Source of the DNA: Tumebacillus amylolyticus
GTDB taxonomy: Bacteria; Bacillota; Bacilli; Tumebacillales; Tumebacillaceae
DNA length: 64,000 bases
NCBI RefSeq assembly: GCF_016722965.1
Contig: NZ_JAEQNB010000003.1
Coordinates: 434,001-498,000, forward strand
Direction of reading: 5' to 3'
A program made the translations under genes and the position numbers. Shown in pieces: positions 16,260 to 24,900 of this stretch (position 1 is its first letter; each line of letters starts with the position of its first letter). The notes under the pieces are model-generated. The model ran no database searches. It saw only the letters and a program-made list of their open reading frames with translations, and was not told the DNA's origin.

Positions 16260-17396
16260 CTACGGCTTCAATACGACCTTGATACACCCGTCCTCTTTCT
16301 CGTCAAATACGGAGTAGCCGTACTCCGCTTGTTCCAACGGGAGGCGGTGGGTGATGATGTCGGTCGGGTCGAACACACCGTCCACGATCTTTTTGTAGAG
16401 CTCGGGGATGTAGTGGATGACGGGGGCTTGCCCCATTTTAAGGGTAATGTTACGGGCAAAAAAGTCCCCCAACGGGAACTGGTTGTACCGAGCCCCGTAG
16501 ACGCCGACCATCTGCACCGTGCCGCCCTTACGCACGCATTGCGCCGCCAGGACGATCGCTCCCATGGCACCCCCTTGCAGTTTCAAGGCGCTCTCGATCA
16601 CTTCCACCACCGTCATCTTGCCGTCCATGCCGACACAGTCGATGACCACGTCTGCACCGCCGCCGGTGATCTCCTTGAGGTGCATCCCGGGGTCGTGGAT
16701 GGAGGTGAAGTCGAACACTTCCACTTTGTTTACCGTGCGAGCATGGTTCAAACGGTATCCGATATAGTCGACGGCGATTACGCGCTTTGCTCCTTTTAGC
16801 AGCGCGAATTTTTGAGCGAGCAAACCGACCGGACCACATCCGAGCACGATGACCGTGTCGCCCGGTTTCACACCGGCGTTGTCCACACCCCAGTATGCCG
16901 TGGGGATGATGTCGGAGAGGAACAGCAATTTTTCATCTTCGAGTTCGCAGTTCTCCGGGACCTTAAACGGTGTGAAGTTCCCGTACGGCACGCGCAAGAG
17001 TTCGGCCTGCCCACCTGGGTAGCCGCCGTATGTTTCGCTGTATCCGAAGTAGGCGCCGGCGTCGCCGTGCTCGTTGGAGTTGTCACACTGGCTTTCCAAC
17101 TCGTGCGTACAGAACCAACATTGGCCGCATGCGATGTTGAACGGCACGACCACACGGTCTCCTTTTTTCAAGTTCCTTACTTCCGGGCCGACTTCTTCCA
17201 CGACGCCCATCGGTTCATGACCGATGATGTAGTCTTTGTGGAAGTTCGGGACAAAACCATGAACGAGATGCAAGTCGGACCCACAGATTGCCGTTGAGGT
17301 GATGCGCACGAGCACATCATCCGACGCACGAATTTCCGGATCGGGAACATCCTTGACTTTTACATCTTTGATGCCTTGGAACGTTACGGCTTTCAT
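16260..17396 (-). CDS. Zinc-dependent alcohol dehydrogenase (formaldehyde dehydrogenase-like)
   Basis: Medium-chain dehydrogenase/reductase of 378 residues. Catalytic zinc ligands are in AICGSDLHLVHG and GHEPMGVVEEVG. The structural zinc site is four Cys in ACGQCWFCTHELESQC. The NAD-binding motif is GCGPVGLLAQ. The long insert around GYSETYGGYPGGQAELLRVP and the C-terminal region resemble the glutathione-independent formaldehyde dehydrogenase group, but the substrate could be another alcohol or threonine-like compound. Start at ATG 17396 (GGGGTG, 6 bases). It follows the permease gene but is separated by a terminator. Confidence 0.88.
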   Translation of the reverse strand: MKAVTFQGIKDVKVKDVPDPEIRASDDVLVRITSTAICGSDLHLVHGFVPNFHKDYIIGHEPMGVVEEVGPEVRNLKKGDRVVVPFNIACGQCWFCTHELESQCDNSNEHGDAGAYFGYSETYGGYPGGQAELLRVPYGNFTPFKVPENCELEDEKLLFLSDIIPTAYWGVDNAGVKPGDTVIVLGCGPVGLLAQKFALLKGAKRVIAVDYIGYRLNHARTVNKVEVFDFTSIHDPGMHLKEITGGGADVVIDCVGMDGKMTVVEVIESALKLQGGAMGAIVLAAQCVRKGGTVQMVGVYGARYNQFPLGDFFARNITLKMGQAPVIHYIPELYKKIVDGVFDPTDIITHRLPLEQAEYGYSVFDEKEDGCIKVVLKP

Positions 17397-17451
17397 GAGA
17401 CACACCCCTTTCTCTCGCCGCTAGAATCCCCCAAAAATACCTTTTGCATCC

Positions 17452-17483
17452 AAAAAGCACGCCCTCGTCGGAGAGCGTGCCTG
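17452..17483 (-). terminator. Terminator of the amino-acid permease gene
   Basis: GGCACGCTC-TCCGAC-GAGGGCGTGC hairpin followed by TTTTT on the minus strand. Confidence 0.85.
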
Positions 17484-17495
17484 GTATGGATTCAA

Positions 17496-18923
17496 TTAGA
17501 TGCGATTGGACATTTCGACAGGTTTGCGGTTCCGCGCATGTCTCAAGAACGGGTAGAACACCAACCCGATCACCAGCATCCCGACGCCGAGCAGGAACGT
17601 TTTCATATCTCCGCTCCCCGCTTTGACGACCCACAACGAGTACAGCGTGGAAAGCAGTGCGACGATCCCGTCCACGACGCGTTGTTTGCCTTCGATGTTG
17701 GTGTAAGCTTCCCCGGTACATACCAGTTTTAACTGGTAGATCGAAGCGACCACGTAGGGCACGAGGTAGGCGAGCGTTGCGACGAGGATGACGAAATCAA
17801 ACGCTTTGGAAACGGACTGCGAAATCGTCGAGAAGATGAAGAGCTGAGACATGAGATTCGTGATCGTCAGAGAACGAACCGGAGCGCCCTTGCCGTTTTC
17901 TTTGAGGAACAGCTTGGGGAACAAACCGATTTTCGCCGCTTGATACGGGACTTCCGACGACATGAGAATCCAGCCGATGGTGGAGCCAAGCAGAGAGATC
18001 AAACCAAGCCCTGCCATGAGGTACGAGCCGGAGTTTCCAATCACAGCAGACAGCGAATCGACCAGCGGCTTGTCCGCTTTGACCAGCGCGTCTTGCGAGA
18101 GCGTGCCCATGACGAGCACCGAAATGCCCATGTAGATGACGACCGCAGTCAAAAGACCGACGATGGTCGCTTTTTTGACATCGGTTTGCTTGCGGGCTCG
18201 CGAGGAGAGGACGACGGCCGACTCCACACCGACAAACGCCCAAAGCGTTGTCACAGCGGCGTGCGAAATTTGGCCAAGCAACCCGATCGATCCCCCTGCG
18301 TCGCTTGTGCGGTCCACGATGAGCGGAACCATGTTGCTTTTCTGGAACGCAAACAGAGCGACGATGATGAAAAACGCAAAGCCCAACACTTTGGTCGCGG
18401 TGGCGACCAAATTGATTTTGCCCGCACCTTCGATCCCGCGCAGGATCAACGAGTGCATGCCCCACAGCAGTACCGAGCAGACGAGGAAGGTCAGGAAATG
18501 ACCGACAGAAACGTCAAGCGAACCAACGGTGAACAGCGTAGCCTCCGACGAAAGAATCGGGAAAAAAGTCGAAAGGTAAGAAGCGAAAGTGGTGATGATC
18601 GCGACGTTCCCCGCAAAGTTTGCCACCCAGTATCCCCAGGCGACGATGTAGCCGGAGAGCGTGGACGCTTCCGTTCCGTCCTTGAACAACGCCTTGGCAT
18701 ACATCTGCGGACCGCCGGTCAAGTTCGGCTTGCGCACAGCGAGGTTGCCGAACACCAACGCCGTCATCAACACCCCCGCGCCTGTAAACAGCCACGCCAG
18801 CAAGACGCCGCCCGGACTTGCCACTTCTGCCAGCGAACGCGGCAACATAAAGATGCCGGAGCCGACCATATTGCCAACGACCAACGCCGTCAGTACCCAA
18901 AAACCTAAATTTCGATTGGACAT
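17496..18923 (-). CDS. APC-superfamily basic amino acid antiporter/permease (ArcD/YvsH-like)
   Basis: 475 residues and about 12 membrane segments. The N-terminus has the APC signature LTALVVGNMVGSGIFMLPRS. TLWAFVGVESAVVLSSRA is the central substrate-helix motif and resembles arginine/ornithine and lysine antiporters of the basic amino acid/polyamine subgroup. Substrate assignment is inferred only. Start at ATG 18923; AGGAGG lies 13 bases upstream, which is distant. The leader contains repeated TGCTAAAG and CACTAAAG elements (18945-19015). Confidence 0.82.
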   Translation of the reverse strand: MSNRNLGFWVLTALVVGNMVGSGIFMLPRSLAEVASPGGVLLAWLFTGAGVLMTALVFGNLAVRKPNLTGGPQMYAKALFKDGTEASTLSGYIVAWGYWVANFAGNVAIITTFASYLSTFFPILSSEATLFTVGSLDVSVGHFLTFLVCSVLLWGMHSLILRGIEGAGKINLVATATKVLGFAFFIIVALFAFQKSNMVPLIVDRTSDAGGSIGLLGQISHAAVTTLWAFVGVESAVVLSSRARKQTDVKKATIVGLLTAVVIYMGISVLVMGTLSQDALVKADKPLVDSLSAVIGNSGSYLMAGLGLISLLGSTIGWILMSSEVPYQAAKIGLFPKLFLKENGKGAPVRSLTITNLMSQLFIFSTISQSVSKAFDFVILVATLAYLVPYVVASIYQLKLVCTGEAYTNIEGKQRVVDGIVALLSTLYSLWVVKAGSGDMKTFLLGVGMLVIGLVFYPFLRHARNRKPVEMSNRI

Positions 18924-18944
18924 GATGAATGGAGTTCCTCCTAG

Positions 18945-19015
18945 TAGTGCTAAAGAATAAAAGTTGATAGTCAAGTGACACAACGTTTCACAGTATACTG
19001 CTAAAGCACTAAAGG
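18945..19015. repeat. Short repeats in the permease leader
   Basis: GTGCTAAAG near 18947 and CTGCTAAAGCACTAAAG near 18999 form two direct copies of TGCTAAAG plus an overlapping inverted GCACT arm. This could be an operator region for the permease. No known regulator motif was recognised. Confidence 0.35.
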
Positions 19016-19033
19016 ATTCAAGTTATTTGGCAC

Positions 19034-19069
19034 AAAAAAAGGAATGGAAGTTCTTGACTCCCATTCCTT
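19034..19069 (-). terminator. Terminator of small membrane protein gene
   Basis: AAGGAATGG...CCATTCCTT hairpin followed by seven T on the minus strand. Confidence 0.85.
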
Positions 19070-19076
19070 GGTTGGA

Positions 19077-19286
19077 TTAATGATTTTCGAGGATGCGCTC
19101 TTTGTTCCGGCGTTCCCCGGCACGCGAGTTCGGTGCGCGCGCCATCAGACCTTTTTTCATATCCACTTGACTCAGCATGTCGTACGCACGGCACCCGCTG
19201 AACACTTCCCACATCGCAGCCCCCAGTACATCAAGGAACAGGAACAGCCCAACCCCGGCGAACAAAATCAGATAAACGGACCACAT
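19077..19286 (-). CDS. Small membrane protein, hypothetical
   Basis: 69 residues: one N-terminal membrane helix (VYLILFAGVGLFLFLDVLG), then a cytosolic basic tail (RAPNSRAGERRNKERILE). Not recognised. Support for coding comes from GAGGTGA 5 bases before ATG 19286 and a dedicated terminator directly after the stop. It stands alone between the permease and the oxidoreductase. Confidence 0.6.
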   Translation of the reverse strand: MWSVYLILFAGVGLFLFLDVLGAAMWEVFSGCRAYDMLSQVDMKKGLMARAPNSRAGERRNKERILENH

Positions 19287-19330
19287 GCAACTCACCTCTT
19301 TTTTCAGATCATTCCGTCTATATAGACCAC

Positions 19331-19367
19331 AAAAAAATCCATCGGTTACGCTCCGATGGATTTTTTT
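19331..19367 (-). terminator. Terminator of the Gfo/Idh/MocA gene
   Basis: ATCCATCGG-ttacgct-CCGATGGAT hairpin flanked by runs of seven A and seven T, so it works in both directions. The oxidoreductase gene ends 14 bases away. Confidence 0.87.
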
Positions 19368-19380
19368 GGATGTTTTTTTC

Positions 19381-20364
19381 TTATAGCTCGTGCGTCCCGC
19401 CGCTCAAGACCGCTTCCAACACACGCTGGACTTCGTAGCCGATACGGAAGTCGAACAGCATCGCCGGTTTGCCGTCAATCGCTTGTACCAAGTCCTCGAT
19501 CAAGCCGAGGTGGCGGTTGTTCTCCGGAACCGGTACGGTCTCCAGCGCTTCGTCCACACCGCCGGTACGAAGGATCGACCAGTCCGCCAACTGCATAGTA
19601 CCCTCTGTACCGTATGCGGTGAACGCGATGCGTTCCTTTTGCGCGATGTTGCTTTGCCCGTCTACCAATACCCGCACGCCGTTGTCGAGCTCAAACGTCG
19701 CCAGAACAGCCGTTTCGCACAGGTTCGGGTCGTCTCCGTACGTCATTTCACTATGAACGCGCGCAATGCGGCCGAAGCGGTGTTGGATCAATTGGATATA
19801 GTGCGGCAATACTTCACGAACGAATCCGCCCTGCTCACGACCCGCAATCCACGGGTTCTGTTGCCATTTGCGCGGCCAAGTATGGAACTGCAAGGTCACG
19901 TCGAGACGGCGCAACTCCCCGAGATGTCCCTCCTCCACCAACCGGCTGAACTCCGACCAAACCGAACGGTACGGGGTCGGGAAGTTCATCGCGTGGACAA
20001 CTCCCGCTCGTTCAGCTGCTTCCCACATCTCCTGCGCTTCTTCCACCGAATTTGCCAGCGGTTTCTCACAGAACAGGTGCAACCCGCGTTCCAGCACATC
20101 CATCGCCATGCGGTGGTGCAACTTCGGCGGTACGGCGATGTAAACGAGATCGAGCTCACTGCCGCGCAACATCTCCCGATAATCGGTGTACCATGCAGCA
20201 GCTCCGTGTTCTTCTGCAACACGCTTTGCCAGATCCGGGTTGAGGTCGCAAACAGCCGTTACCTGCGTCTGTTCGTGCATACCGAAACCTTCCAACACGC
20301 GACCGCCGACGCCGCCAATCCCAATCACGCCAACGCGAATCGGGGTCAATCTCTCTGTTTTCAT
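19381..20364 (-). CDS. Gfo/Idh/MocA-family NAD(P)-dependent oxidoreductase
   Basis: 327 residues. The N-terminal Rossmann fold has RVGVIGIGGVGGRVLEGFG and the family signature HLFCEKPLANSVEEA (Glu-Lys-Pro at about residues 99-101). The C-terminal alpha/beta domain begins around 125 (NFPTPYRSVWSEFSRLVEEG). Likely a sugar or inositol-like dehydrogenase; the substrate cannot be told. GGAGG lies 8-9 bases before the ATG. It is divergent from the D-amino-acid aminotransferase gene. Confidence 0.88.
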   Translation of the reverse strand: MKTERLTPIRVGVIGIGGVGGRVLEGFGMHEQTQVTAVCDLNPDLAKRVAEEHGAAAWYTDYREMLRGSELDLVYIAVPPKLHHRMAMDVLERGLHLFCEKPLANSVEEAQEMWEAAERAGVVHAMNFPTPYRSVWSEFSRLVEEGHLGELRRLDVTLQFHTWPRKWQQNPWIAGREQGGFVREVLPHYIQLIQHRFGRIARVHSEMTYGDDPNLCETAVLATFELDNGVRVLVDGQSNIAQKERIAFTAYGTEGTMQLADWSILRTGGVDEALETVPVPENNRHLGLIEDLVQAIDGKPAMLFDFRIGYEVQRVLEAVLSGGTHEL

Positions 20365-20392
20365 CCGTTCATTCCTCCAAACATTGGAAACT

Positions 20393-20453
20393 ACTACTAG
20401 TCTAGCATGAAATGGCAGGAATACAAGTCGGGGACGCGAACCCTACTAGTAGT
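20393..20453. promoter_or_regulatory. Paired inverted ACTACTAGT/ACTAGTAGT sites in a divergent promoter region
   Basis: ACTACTAGT at 20393-20401 and its exact reverse complement ACTAGTAGT at 20445-20453, 52 bp apart, close to five helical turns. They lie between the divergent oxidoreductase and aminotransferase genes. Likely operator half-sites or a looping site; no regulator gene is next to them. Confidence 0.4.
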
Positions 20454-20483
20454 GACATTAACTTTTCGGGAGGTCAGGAAAAC

Positions 20484-21317
20484 ATGACTCTTGCTTTTTT
20501 TAACGGTGAATTTCTTCCCATCGATTCTTTGGTGATTCCGATTGACGAGCGCGGTCACCAGTTTGGTGACGGTGTCTATGAAGTGATCAAGGTTTATGAT
20601 GGCAAGCCGTTCCTCATGCGCGAACACCTCGTGCGCTTGGAAAACAGTGCCAAGGCGATCCGATTGGAGATGCCGTATACGGTCGAACAATTGGAGGAGT
20701 TGATCGGCGAAGGTCTCACCCGCGCCGACCTGCGCGACGCTCAAGTGTATGTGCAGATCACCCGTGGCATCGCGGTCCGTCTGCACGCCTTCCCGGACGC
20801 TTCGCCGTCGATCTCGATGACGTTGCGCCCCGCGAAGAGCCTATCCGAAGAGACGTTCAACACGGGTGTGAAAGTCACACTGCTTGAAGACGAGCGCTGG
20901 CTGAATTGCTACATAAAATCCTTGAACCTCCTGGCGAACATCTTGGCGAAACAAACAGCGAGCGACCGCGGTTGCTTTGAAGCGGTGCTCGTTCGCGACG
21001 GTTATGTAACCGAAGGCTCCAGCACCAACGCCTACGCGGTCAAGGACGGCGTGGTCTACACCCACCCGGCGAACAAGCGCATCTTGCACGGCATCACTCG
21101 TGCAGCCGTTCTGCAAGTTGCGGCAGAAGCCGGCATCGAAGTTCGCGAAGAAGCTTTCACTCCGGAGTTCCTGTTGAGCGCCGATGAAGCGTTCATTACC
21201 AGCACCACCTCGGAAGTACTGGCGATTACGCAAGTGGACGATACGGTGATCGGCACAGGTCGACCGGGTCCTGTCGTCAATCAATTGCACGCCAAGTTCC
21301 GCGAACTGATCGTCTAA
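20484..21317 (+). CDS. dat: D-amino-acid aminotransferase
   Basis: PLP fold-type IV enzyme that makes D-glutamate or D-alanine for the cell wall. 277 residues, the usual length. The PLP lysine is K145 in NCYIKSLNLLAN, the classic position. The N-terminal FNGEFLP and DERGHQFGDGVYEV and the phosphate-binding EGSSTNAYAV are typical; HAFPDASPS is where the D-selective enzyme carries its carboxylate trap. Start at ATG 20484 behind GGAGG (10 bases); an earlier in-frame ATG at 20412 lacks a site. Ends in its own terminator. Branched-chain aminotransferase and aminodeoxychorismate lyase are close relatives but fit less well. Confidence 0.92.
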   Translation: MTLAFFNGEFLPIDSLVIPIDERGHQFGDGVYEVIKVYDGKPFLMREHLVRLENSAKAIRLEMPYTVEQLEELIGEGLTRADLRDAQVYVQITRGIAVRLHAFPDASPSISMTLRPAKSLSEETFNTGVKVTLLEDERWLNCYIKSLNLLANILAKQTASDRGCFEAVLVRDGYVTEGSSTNAYAVKDGVVYTHPANKRILHGITRAAVLQVAAEAGIEVREEAFTPEFLLSADEAFITSTTSEVLAITQVDDTVIGTGRPGPVVNQLHAKFRELIV

Positions 21318-21338
21318 TCGCGAAGAGAAATACATAAA

Positions 21339-21374
21339 AAGAGTGGAAAGCCGTTGGGCTGTCCACTCTTTTTT
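21339..21374 (+). terminator. Terminator of dat
   Basis: AAGAGTGGA...TCCACTCTT hairpin followed by six T on the plus strand. Confidence 0.87.
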
Positions 21375-21506
21375 ACGTACATTTTGCATTGGCCTCTCTC
21401 TATCTCTAACACACATGCAACACAATAGAATGTATTATACATTCGTCTTAATTTTCTATCAACAGCTAACAAGTAGGAATTCTCCTAATCGCTTACAGAT
21501 GTCAAA

Positions 21507-21830
21507 TTACGGGTAATATTCCTCTCGTTCACCCTTCCAAGCGAGCATGCCGTCGACCATATTTTTCAGATTGCCAAAGCCTTGCTTTTGAAGAAAATTG
21601 CAGACCGCTTTGCTGCGTCGACCGCTGCGACAGACAACGATGGTCTCGCAAGACGGATCGAGTTCGTTCCAGCGGGTCTCCATGTCGGCGACGCGAATGT
21701 GCCGTGCACCGGGGATGATGCCGTGTGTGGCTACTTCTTCGTTCTCGCGCACGTCGACGACTTGCAAGTCCTCTCCGCTCTGGATGCGTGCCCAGATCTC
21801 GTCGGCGTTGGTGACGCCCGGTTTTGCCAT
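21507..21830 (-). CDS. Rhodanese-domain protein
   Basis: Single rhodanese domain of 107 residues. The active loop is CRSGRRS with the sulfur-accepting Cys at residue 67. VVDVRENEEVATHGIIPGA is the typical first motif. Small cytosolic rhodaneses carry persulfide sulfur; the exact acceptor is unknown. Similar to YtwF/YqhL types. Good AGGGAGG ribosome site. It is downstream of the giant surface-protein gene on the same strand with a hairpin in between. Confidence 0.9.
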   Translation of the reverse strand: MAKPGVTNADEIWARIQSGEDLQVVDVRENEEVATHGIIPGARHIRVADMETRWNELDPSCETIVVCRSGRRSKAVCNFLQKQGFGNLKNMVDGMLAWKGEREEYYP

Positions 21831-21863
21831 GATGCGAAGTCCTCCCTTGTTTCAAACGGATGA

Positions 21864-21895
21864 ACGCCCCGGTCGAGTGACCGGGGCGTTTTTTG
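21864..21895 (+). terminator. Strong hairpin with T-run on the plus strand
   Basis: Perfect CGCCCCGGTC-GAGT-GACCGGGGCG stem followed by TTTTTT on the plus strand, whereas the adjacent genes run on the minus strand. In the minus direction it is followed by GTTCATCC, not a T-run. It could still stop transcripts of the giant gene weakly, or stop antisense transcripts entering the giant gene. Confidence 0.6.
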
Positions 21896-21904
21896 GTATG
21901 CGAC

Positions 21905-24900
21905 TTACTGGATCGTGAAGTAGTCGAGGTTGATGATCGTGTTCGAGGACGAAGCGTTCTTGGTCCCCGTGGACACGACCTGAACCGTGTGCGTCCCCGC
22001 AGGCAGTGCGTTGTTGTAATACACTTGTACTTTGTACTGGTTGGGGTTTGCATATAAGTCGAAAGTGGATTGCTTCACACCGTCAACGTAGATATCGACG
22101 ATTCCGCAATTCGACGCTTTGTAACCAAAGATCTGGATGAAAGTCCCGCTGAACGTAATCGTGTAGGAAGCTCCTGCCGTGGAAGAAAATTTCGCGTTGC
22201 CACCGTTGTTACTGGTGTTCCCGGTAAAGCTCCATGTTCCATTGTACGTCAGGACCGATGCATCTGTCTCCTCGAAACTTTGTTTGATGTTGAAGTGGAC
22301 GACGGTGCTGTTGCCGTTGACGTCCGTCACGGTCAACGTGTAGGAGCCGTAACCGATCGCCGTGCCGAGCGTGTATCCGTTGACTGTCGTACCATAGCGG
22401 GTCAGCGTGACCGTTTGGATGTCGTTGGAGGTGCTGGTCGGTGTAAGCGGCGTGGTGGAATTCTGTCCTTCCGTTACGCCACTGATCACCGGCGGCGTCG
22501 TGTCGTTCATTGTGAAGTGAACGACCGTCGCATTGCCCGCCACGTCGGTGACGGTCAGCACATACGTGCCGTTTCTCATGATCGCCGTGCCCAGCGTATA
22601 GCCGACAACCGCAGTACCGTTTCGTGTCAGAGCAACCGTTCCGATGTCGCTGTCGCTAGAAGTCGGCGTCACCGCCGCCGTGTACGTTTGGTTGTCGCTT
22701 ACCCCGGAGACGACCGGAGCGGTCATGTCGAGCGTGAAGTGGGTGACCGACGTGTTGCCGTTGAGGTCACTCAGCGTCAGTGCATACACGCCGGCTTGGG
22801 TGATCGCTGTGCCCAACGTATACCCCGCCACGGTGGAGCCGTTCTGGGTCAACGTCACCGACTGGATGTCAACGTCGCCCGATGTTGGCGTTACCGCTGT
22901 GTTGTAGCTTTTGTTGTCGAGTACACCCGAGACCGATGGTGCCGTCGTATCGTTGATCGTGAAGTGCAAGGTCGTGACGTTGCCCGCCACGTCTGACACG
23001 CTCAGCACGTAGGTTCCGTTTTGCGTGAGCGACGTGCCGAGCGCATAGCCTCCAACGGTGGAGCCGTTGCGAGTCAGCGCGACAGTCTGGATGTCCGTAT
23101 CGCTGCTGGTCGGAGTCAGCGAATTCGTGTACGTTTGGTTGTCGGTGATCCCCGCGATCACCGGCGCGGTGACATCGAGTGTGAAATGGAACACCGTGGT
23201 GTTGCCGGAAAGGTCGGTGACCGTCAGCACATAGGTTCCGTTCTGCACGATCGGATCCCCAAGCGTGTATCCAGCGACCGTCGAGCCGTTTTTCGTCAAT
23301 TGAACCGTCTGGATGTCGGTGTCCGCAGAAGTCGGGTTCACCGAGGTGTTGTAGAGATGGTTGTCGATCAAGCCCGAGATGACCGGTGCCACTTGATCGA
23401 TGCCAAAGTGGTAGACCGTTGCATTGCCCGATTGGTCGGTGACGGTCAGCACGTAGGTTCCATCCTGTGTGATGGCCGTGCCGAGGTTGTAACCGGCGAC
23501 GGTGGAGCCGTTTTTCGTCAAGGTGACCGACTGGATGTCGATGTCGGTGCTTGCCGGAGTCACTGACGTGTTGTACAGGTGGTTGTCGATCAGGCCGGAC
23601 AGCACAGGGGCTGTGGTGTCAATGCTGAAATGACGCACCGTGGTATTGCCCGCTTGGTCGATTAAGGTCAGCACGTAGCTGCCGTTCTGGCTCAGGGTCG
23701 TTCCTAGCGTGTACCCTGCAACTGCGGAGCCGTCCTTCGTCAACGTAACCGTCTGGATGTCGGTGTCTGCGCTCGACGGCGTGACCGTCGTGTTGTACAG
23801 GTGGTTGTCGATCACCCCGGTGACGGTCGGTGCGGTGGTATCCACCGTGAAGTTCAGCGCTGTGGTGTTACCCGCGAGGTCGGTGACGGTCAGGACATAG
23901 GCACCGTCCAAAGTAAGGGTCGTACCCAACGTGTAGCCCGCGACGGCGGAACCGTTGCGCGTCAATGTCACCGTTTGGATATCGGTGTCGACGGAAGCCG
24001 GAGTCACCGTGGTGTTGTAGATGTGCGTGTTCAGAACGCCCGAGACGGTCGGTGCCGTGGTGTCGAGGCTGAAATGGTATACCGTCGCGTTGCCCGCGAA
24101 GTCTGTCACCGTCAATTCGTAGCTGCCGTCTTGGTTGATCGCTGTGCCAAGCGTGTAACCGACGACGGCAGAGCCGTTTTTCGTCAAGAGGACCGACTGA
24201 ATGTCGGTGTCAGCAGACGATGGGATTACGCTTGTGTTGTAGAGATGGTTTTCCACCAAGCCTGTTACGACCGGCGCAGACTTGTCGATGTTGAATTGAG
24301 TCTGCGTGATGTTGCCCGCCAAGTCGGTAACAGTCAGAACATACGCACCGTCTAACGGGATTGCCGAGCCGAGCGTATAACCCGGGACGCTGAGGCCGTT
24401 GCGGGTCAGGGTTACCGTTTGGATGTCGGTGTCTGCGCTGGTCGGAGTGACCGTTGTGTTGTAGAGCTGGTTCTCGATCACACCTGTTACCACCGGAGCG
24501 GTTGTGTCGATGCCAAAGTGGCGAACCGTGGTGTTGCCCGCTTGGTCGGTGACCGTCAGCACGTAGTTGCCGTCCTGCGTCAAAGTCCCGCCCAACATGT
24601 AGCCCGGAACCGTGAAGCCGTTCTGCGTCAACGTGACCGTTTGGATGTCGGTGTCGCTGGTCGTCGGCGTGACAGACGTGTTGTACAGGTGGTTGTCTAC
24701 AGCACCGGAGATCGTCGGAGCAACGGTGTCGACGCTAAAGTGCAACGTCGTGGAATTGCCGGCAAAGTCGGTTACGGTCAAAACGTACGTGCCGTCCTCT
24801 GTGATCAACGTGCCAAGCGCATAGCCCGAAACCGGGGTCCCCTGCTTCGTCAACGTGACCGTTTGGATGTCGGTGTCAGCGCTGTTCGGGGTTACGGACG

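Noticed and set aside
18924-19033. T-box or ArgR site before the amino-acid permease
   Set aside because: No T-box core GGTGG-type motif and no ARG-box palindrome; only short TGCTAAAG repeats were found.
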